Under the pieces are notes generated by a model that did no database searches, was not told the DNA's origin, and worked only from the letters and a program-made list of their open reading frames with translations. A DNA stretch of 9,423 bases from Actinomycetota bacterium. Lineage in GTDB: Bacteria > Actinomycetota > Actinomycetes > Nanopelagicales > Nanopelagicaceae. The stretch covers positions 1 through 9,423 of the forward strand of contig WLEM01000014.1 of NCBI GenBank assembly GCA_009704285.1, in the 5' to 3' direction. Positions 7,219-9,423 of this stretch are shown piece after piece (position 1 is the stretch's first letter; every line of letters begins with the position of its first letter). Made by a program: the position numbers and the translations under genes.

Positions 7219-8010
7219 ATGCGCATAGTTAGATTTACAGCTGCAGCAGAACTTGGTGTGGGAAGCGAGCCTCTGTTTGGCGTTCTAAATGACAAAGACT
7301 CAATCTTGGTCCTACGCGGGGATCCTATTTACTCTGGAATCATTCCACAGGATAAAACCCTTAAGTTAAGCGATGTGAAGTTACTAGCCCCAGTGCTTCC
7401 AAGAAGCAAAGTAGTTTGTGTGGGCAAGAATTATGCCGATCATGCCGCTGAGATGGATTCAGAGGTGCCAAGTGAACCGATCATATTTATCAAACCAAAC
7501 ACATCAGTAATCGGTCCAAATGAAACTATTGTTTGGCCAAAGATGAGTGAGCGTGTGGATCATGAGGCTGAATTGGCAATTGTGATTGGCAGGATATGTA
7601 AAGAGGTGCCAGCTACTAAATATAAAGATGTGATCTTTGGTTACACACTAGCTAATGATGTGACAGCTCGGGATTTGCAGAAAAAAGATGGACAATGGAG
7701 CAGAGCTAAAGGTTTTGACACTTTTTGTCCGCTTGGACCTTGGATTGAGACTGAATTTGTACCAGCAGATCAAAAGATTTCAGCAACTTTAAATGGCCAG
7801 GTGAAGCAATCAGCAACTCTTTCAGAGATGATTTTTAAAATTCCAGAGATCATTGAGTTTGTAACTAATGTAATGACCTTGCTGCCAGGTGATGTTATTT
7901 TGACAGGAACACCTGCTGGAATTGGTCCAATGCCAGCAGGATCATCAATCTCAGTTGCTATTGACGGTTTAGGGGTTTTAACTAACAAGGTTTCTTCTCG
8001 TGTCCAATAA
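7219..8010 (+). CDS. Fumarylacetoacetate hydrolase (FAH) family protein
   Basis: This 263-residue protein has the FAH-fold C-terminal domain from about residue 60 on. VCVGKNYADHAAEM (66-79), IFIKPNTSVIGPNETIVWP (89-107), then DHEAELAIVIGR (114-125) and NDVTARDLQ (146-154) are the family motifs. The divalent metal would be held by Glu116, Glu118 and Asp147. KGFDTFCPLGPW (164-175) and LPGDVILTGTPAGIGP (222-237) complete the active-site region. Family members cleave or isomerise C-C bonds in 2-oxo acids: fumarylpyruvate and acylpyruvate hydrolases, 2-hydroxyhepta-2,4-diene-1,7-dioate isomerases, and oxaloacetate decarboxylases or tautomerases. The sequence alone does not decide among these, and no other aromatic-degradation gene is nearby, so a general acylpyruvase or oxaloacetate role is as likely as a catabolic one. 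Adjacency to gltX is common in Actinobacteria. The ATG is 9 bases after the CNNM/CorC stop and lacks a clear ribosome site. Confidence 0.9.
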   Translation: MRIVRFTAAAELGVGSEPLFGVLNDKDSILVLRGDPIYSGIIPQDKTLKLSDVKLLAPVLPRSKVVCVGKNYADHAAEMDSEVPSEPIIFIKPNTSVIGPNETIVWPKMSERVDHEAELAIVIGRICKEVPATKYKDVIFGYTLANDVTARDLQKKDGQWSRAKGFDTFCPLGPWIETEFVPADQKISATLNGQVKQSATLSEMIFKIPEIIEFVTNVMTLLPGDVILTGTPAGIGPMPAGSSISVAIDGLGVLTNKVSSRVQ

Positions 8011-9423
8011 GCAAGCGGTAAGAGTTAGATTTGCGCCATCTCCAACTGGTGATTTGCATGTTGGAAATATTCGAACTGCGCTCTTTGACTGGGCATATGC
8101 CAGACATACTGGCGGTAAGTTAATTTTTAGAATTGAAGATACTGATACTGAGCGGGTAACTGATCAATATATAAATGCTGCAATCGAAACTTTAAAATGG
8201 TTGGGCCTTAATTGGGATGAAGGTCCTGAGGTAGGTGGTGAATACGGGCCTTATCTACAATCACAACGCTTAGATATTTATGCAACCTGGGCTCAAAAGT
8301 TCTTAGATCAAAAAGATGCCTATCACTGTTACTGCAGCGCTGATGAGTTAGAAGAGCGTCGCCAAGTGCAGATGAAGAGCAATCAAGCACCTGGATATGA
8401 TGGCAAATGTCGTGACCTATCTGCAGATCAGGTAGAAAAGTTTAAGCAAGCGGGTAGGAAACCTGTTGTAAGAATGCGCATGCCAGATGGTGAAACAGTC
8501 TTTACTGATGCAATTCGCGGTGAGGTTAAATTTGAACACAAGTATGTGCCAGATTTCGTCTTAGCAAGAGCAGATGGCTCACCTTTGTATACCTTGGCAG
8601 TTGCAGTTGATGATGTGTTGATGAAAATTACCCATGTGTTAAGGGGAGAGGATCTACTCTCTTCCACCCCAAGACAAATTCGGGTTTATCAGGCGATGGG
8701 TGTGAAAATTGAGGAGTACCCAATATTTGCCCACCTGCCATTTGTGATGGGACAAGATAATGCCAAGTTATCTAAACGAAATGGTGAGGTTTCAATTGCT
8801 TGGTATCGAGAACAAGGGTTCCTACCGGAGGCAATCTGTAATTACCTAGCACTTCTTGGTTGGTCACCTGGTGATGATAAGGAAAATATCACTATGGCTG
8901 AGTTGGTTGAGCTATTCACAGTAGAGCGAGTAAATAGCAGCCCAGCCCGATTTGATATGAAAAAACTTGAGGCAATAAATGGCGACAAGATAAGAGCTTT
9001 GAGCTTAGAGGAGTTTCTTGGTTGGGCATTGCCATTTTTGATAAATTCAAAGGTTATCGCAGGTCATGCAGATGAGATTGAGGTCGTTAAATCTGCGCTG
9101 CCAATTATTCAAGAGCGAATTGTTAAGTTAGCTGAGATTCCAGCGATGTTGAGCTTTTTATTTGTAAAGGATTTCAAGGTTGCCCCAGAGGAGTTGAGTA
9201 AAATCACTGATGCGGCATCACAAAAAGTGTTAAAGGTTGCACTATCAAAGGTTGAAGCACTCTCCTCTTGGGATCATGCCAGTATTGAATCTTCACTGCG
9301 GGTGGCACTAATTGAGGAGTTGGGATTAAAGCCTCGAATAGCCTTTAGTGCATTACGTATTGCAGTGACTGGATCTCATATCTCGCCACCATTATTTGAG
9401 TCACTCCAGTTGTTAGGTAAAGA
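8000..9423 (+). CDS. gltX: Glutamyl-tRNA synthetase (GltX), 3' end cut off by the window edge
   Basis: The frame is open from GTG at 8000 to the right edge: 474 codons plus two bases. It ends at PPLFESLQLLGK, which is close to the usual C-terminus. It is a class I synthetase that charges tRNA with glutamate in the cytosol. The HIGH-type motif is PSPTGDLHVGN at 13-23, and FRIEDTD follows near 43-49. The KMSKS equivalent is KLSKR at 256-260, inside GQDNAKLSKRNGE. A zinc-type insert has Cys110, Cys112 and Cys137 (CYC, 24 residues, C), but the fourth ligand position is Asp139 where E. coli has His. The start overlaps the FAH-gene stop by 11 bases, with AAGG at 7987-7990 nine bases upstream, so the two genes are likely co-translated. 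Whether it also charges tRNA-Gln (non-discriminating form) depends on gatCAB elsewhere and cannot be read here. Confidence 0.96.
   Translation, partial: MSNKQAVRVRFAPSPTGDLHVGNIRTALFDWAYARHTGGKLIFRIEDTDTERVTDQYINAAIETLKWLGLNWDEGPEVGGEYGPYLQSQRLDIYATWAQKFLDQKDAYHCYCSADELEERRQVQMKSNQAPGYDGKCRDLSADQVEKFKQAGRKPVVRMRMPDGETVFTDAIRGEVKFEHKYVPDFVLARADGSPLYTLAVAVDDVLMKITHVLRGEDLLSSTPRQIRVYQAMGVKIEEYPIFAHLPFVMGQDNAKLSKRNGEVSIAWYREQGFLPEAICNYLALLGWSPGDDKENITMAELVELFTVERVNSSPARFDMKKLEAINGDKIRALSLEEFLGWALPFLINSKVIAGHADEIEVVKSALPIIQERIVKLAEIPAMLSFLFVKDFKVAPEELSKITDAASQKVLKVALSKVEALSSWDHASIESSLRVALIEELGLKPRIAFSALRIAVTGSHISPPLFESLQLLGK

Noticed and set aside
1..9423. A hidden defence, mobile or biosynthetic system
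   Set aside because: Every base is accounted for by recognised housekeeping genes in conserved order on one strand. I saw no transposase, integrase, direct-repeat array or composition break, and no room remains for an additional gene.

Overview
The window is a densely packed, entirely plus-strand stretch of bacterial housekeeping genes. It is AT-rich (roughly 40% G+C by eye), and no gap between genes exceeds about 31 bases. The order lepA - hemW - hrcA - dnaJ - rsmE - HIT - phoH - ybeY - CNNM/CorC is the classic actinobacterial arrangement. The HIT gene between rsmE and phoH, the DnaJ paired with HrcA, and actinobacterial-type motifs in YbeY and the HIT protein fit that assignment. Combined with low G+C, short spacers and a small-genome style, this suggests a streamlined low-GC actinobacterium. 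A freshwater acI/Nanopelagicales-type organism is plausible, but the assignment is inference from gene order and composition, not a phylogenetic test.

Layout: positions 1-100 hold the last 32 codons of lepA (EF4). HemW (heme chaperone, radical-SAM fold) follows with no spacer. HrcA (heat-shock repressor) and DnaJ (Hsp40 co-chaperone) form a stress pair. RsmE (16S rRNA m3U1498 methyltransferase) overlaps the dnaJ stop. A HIT-family hydrolase, PhoH ATPase, YbeY (rRNA-maturation endonuclease) and a CNNM/CorC membrane protein with paired CBS domains follow. At about 7210 the conserved block ends where era is usually found. Instead there is a fumarylacetoacetate-hydrolase (FAH) family gene followed by gltX (glutamyl-tRNA synthetase), another pair often adjacent in Actinobacteria. 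gltX runs off the right edge, probably only a few codons short of its stop.

Functionally, most of the genes serve ribosome function and translation (lepA, rsmE, ybeY, gltX, perhaps phoH) or protein quality control (hrcA, dnaJ). Translational coupling is suggested by the TAAGTG, TAGTG and ATGA junctions and by the 11-base overlap of gltX with the FAH gene. Three genes that lack a Shine-Dalgarno sequence (hrcA, phoH, FAH) have a TAnnnT hexamer 6-7 bases before the start codon. That is the layout of actinobacterial leaderless promoters.

I see no mobile element, CRISPR array, RNA gene, phage gene or horizontally acquired island, and no unrecognised protein. The most curious non-coding item is a perfect 8-bp hairpin in the phoH-ybeY gap. 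Its loop and 3' arm carry CCTCCTT, the same string as the anti-Shine-Dalgarno tail of 16S rRNA, directly before the gene for the enzyme that helps mature that tail.
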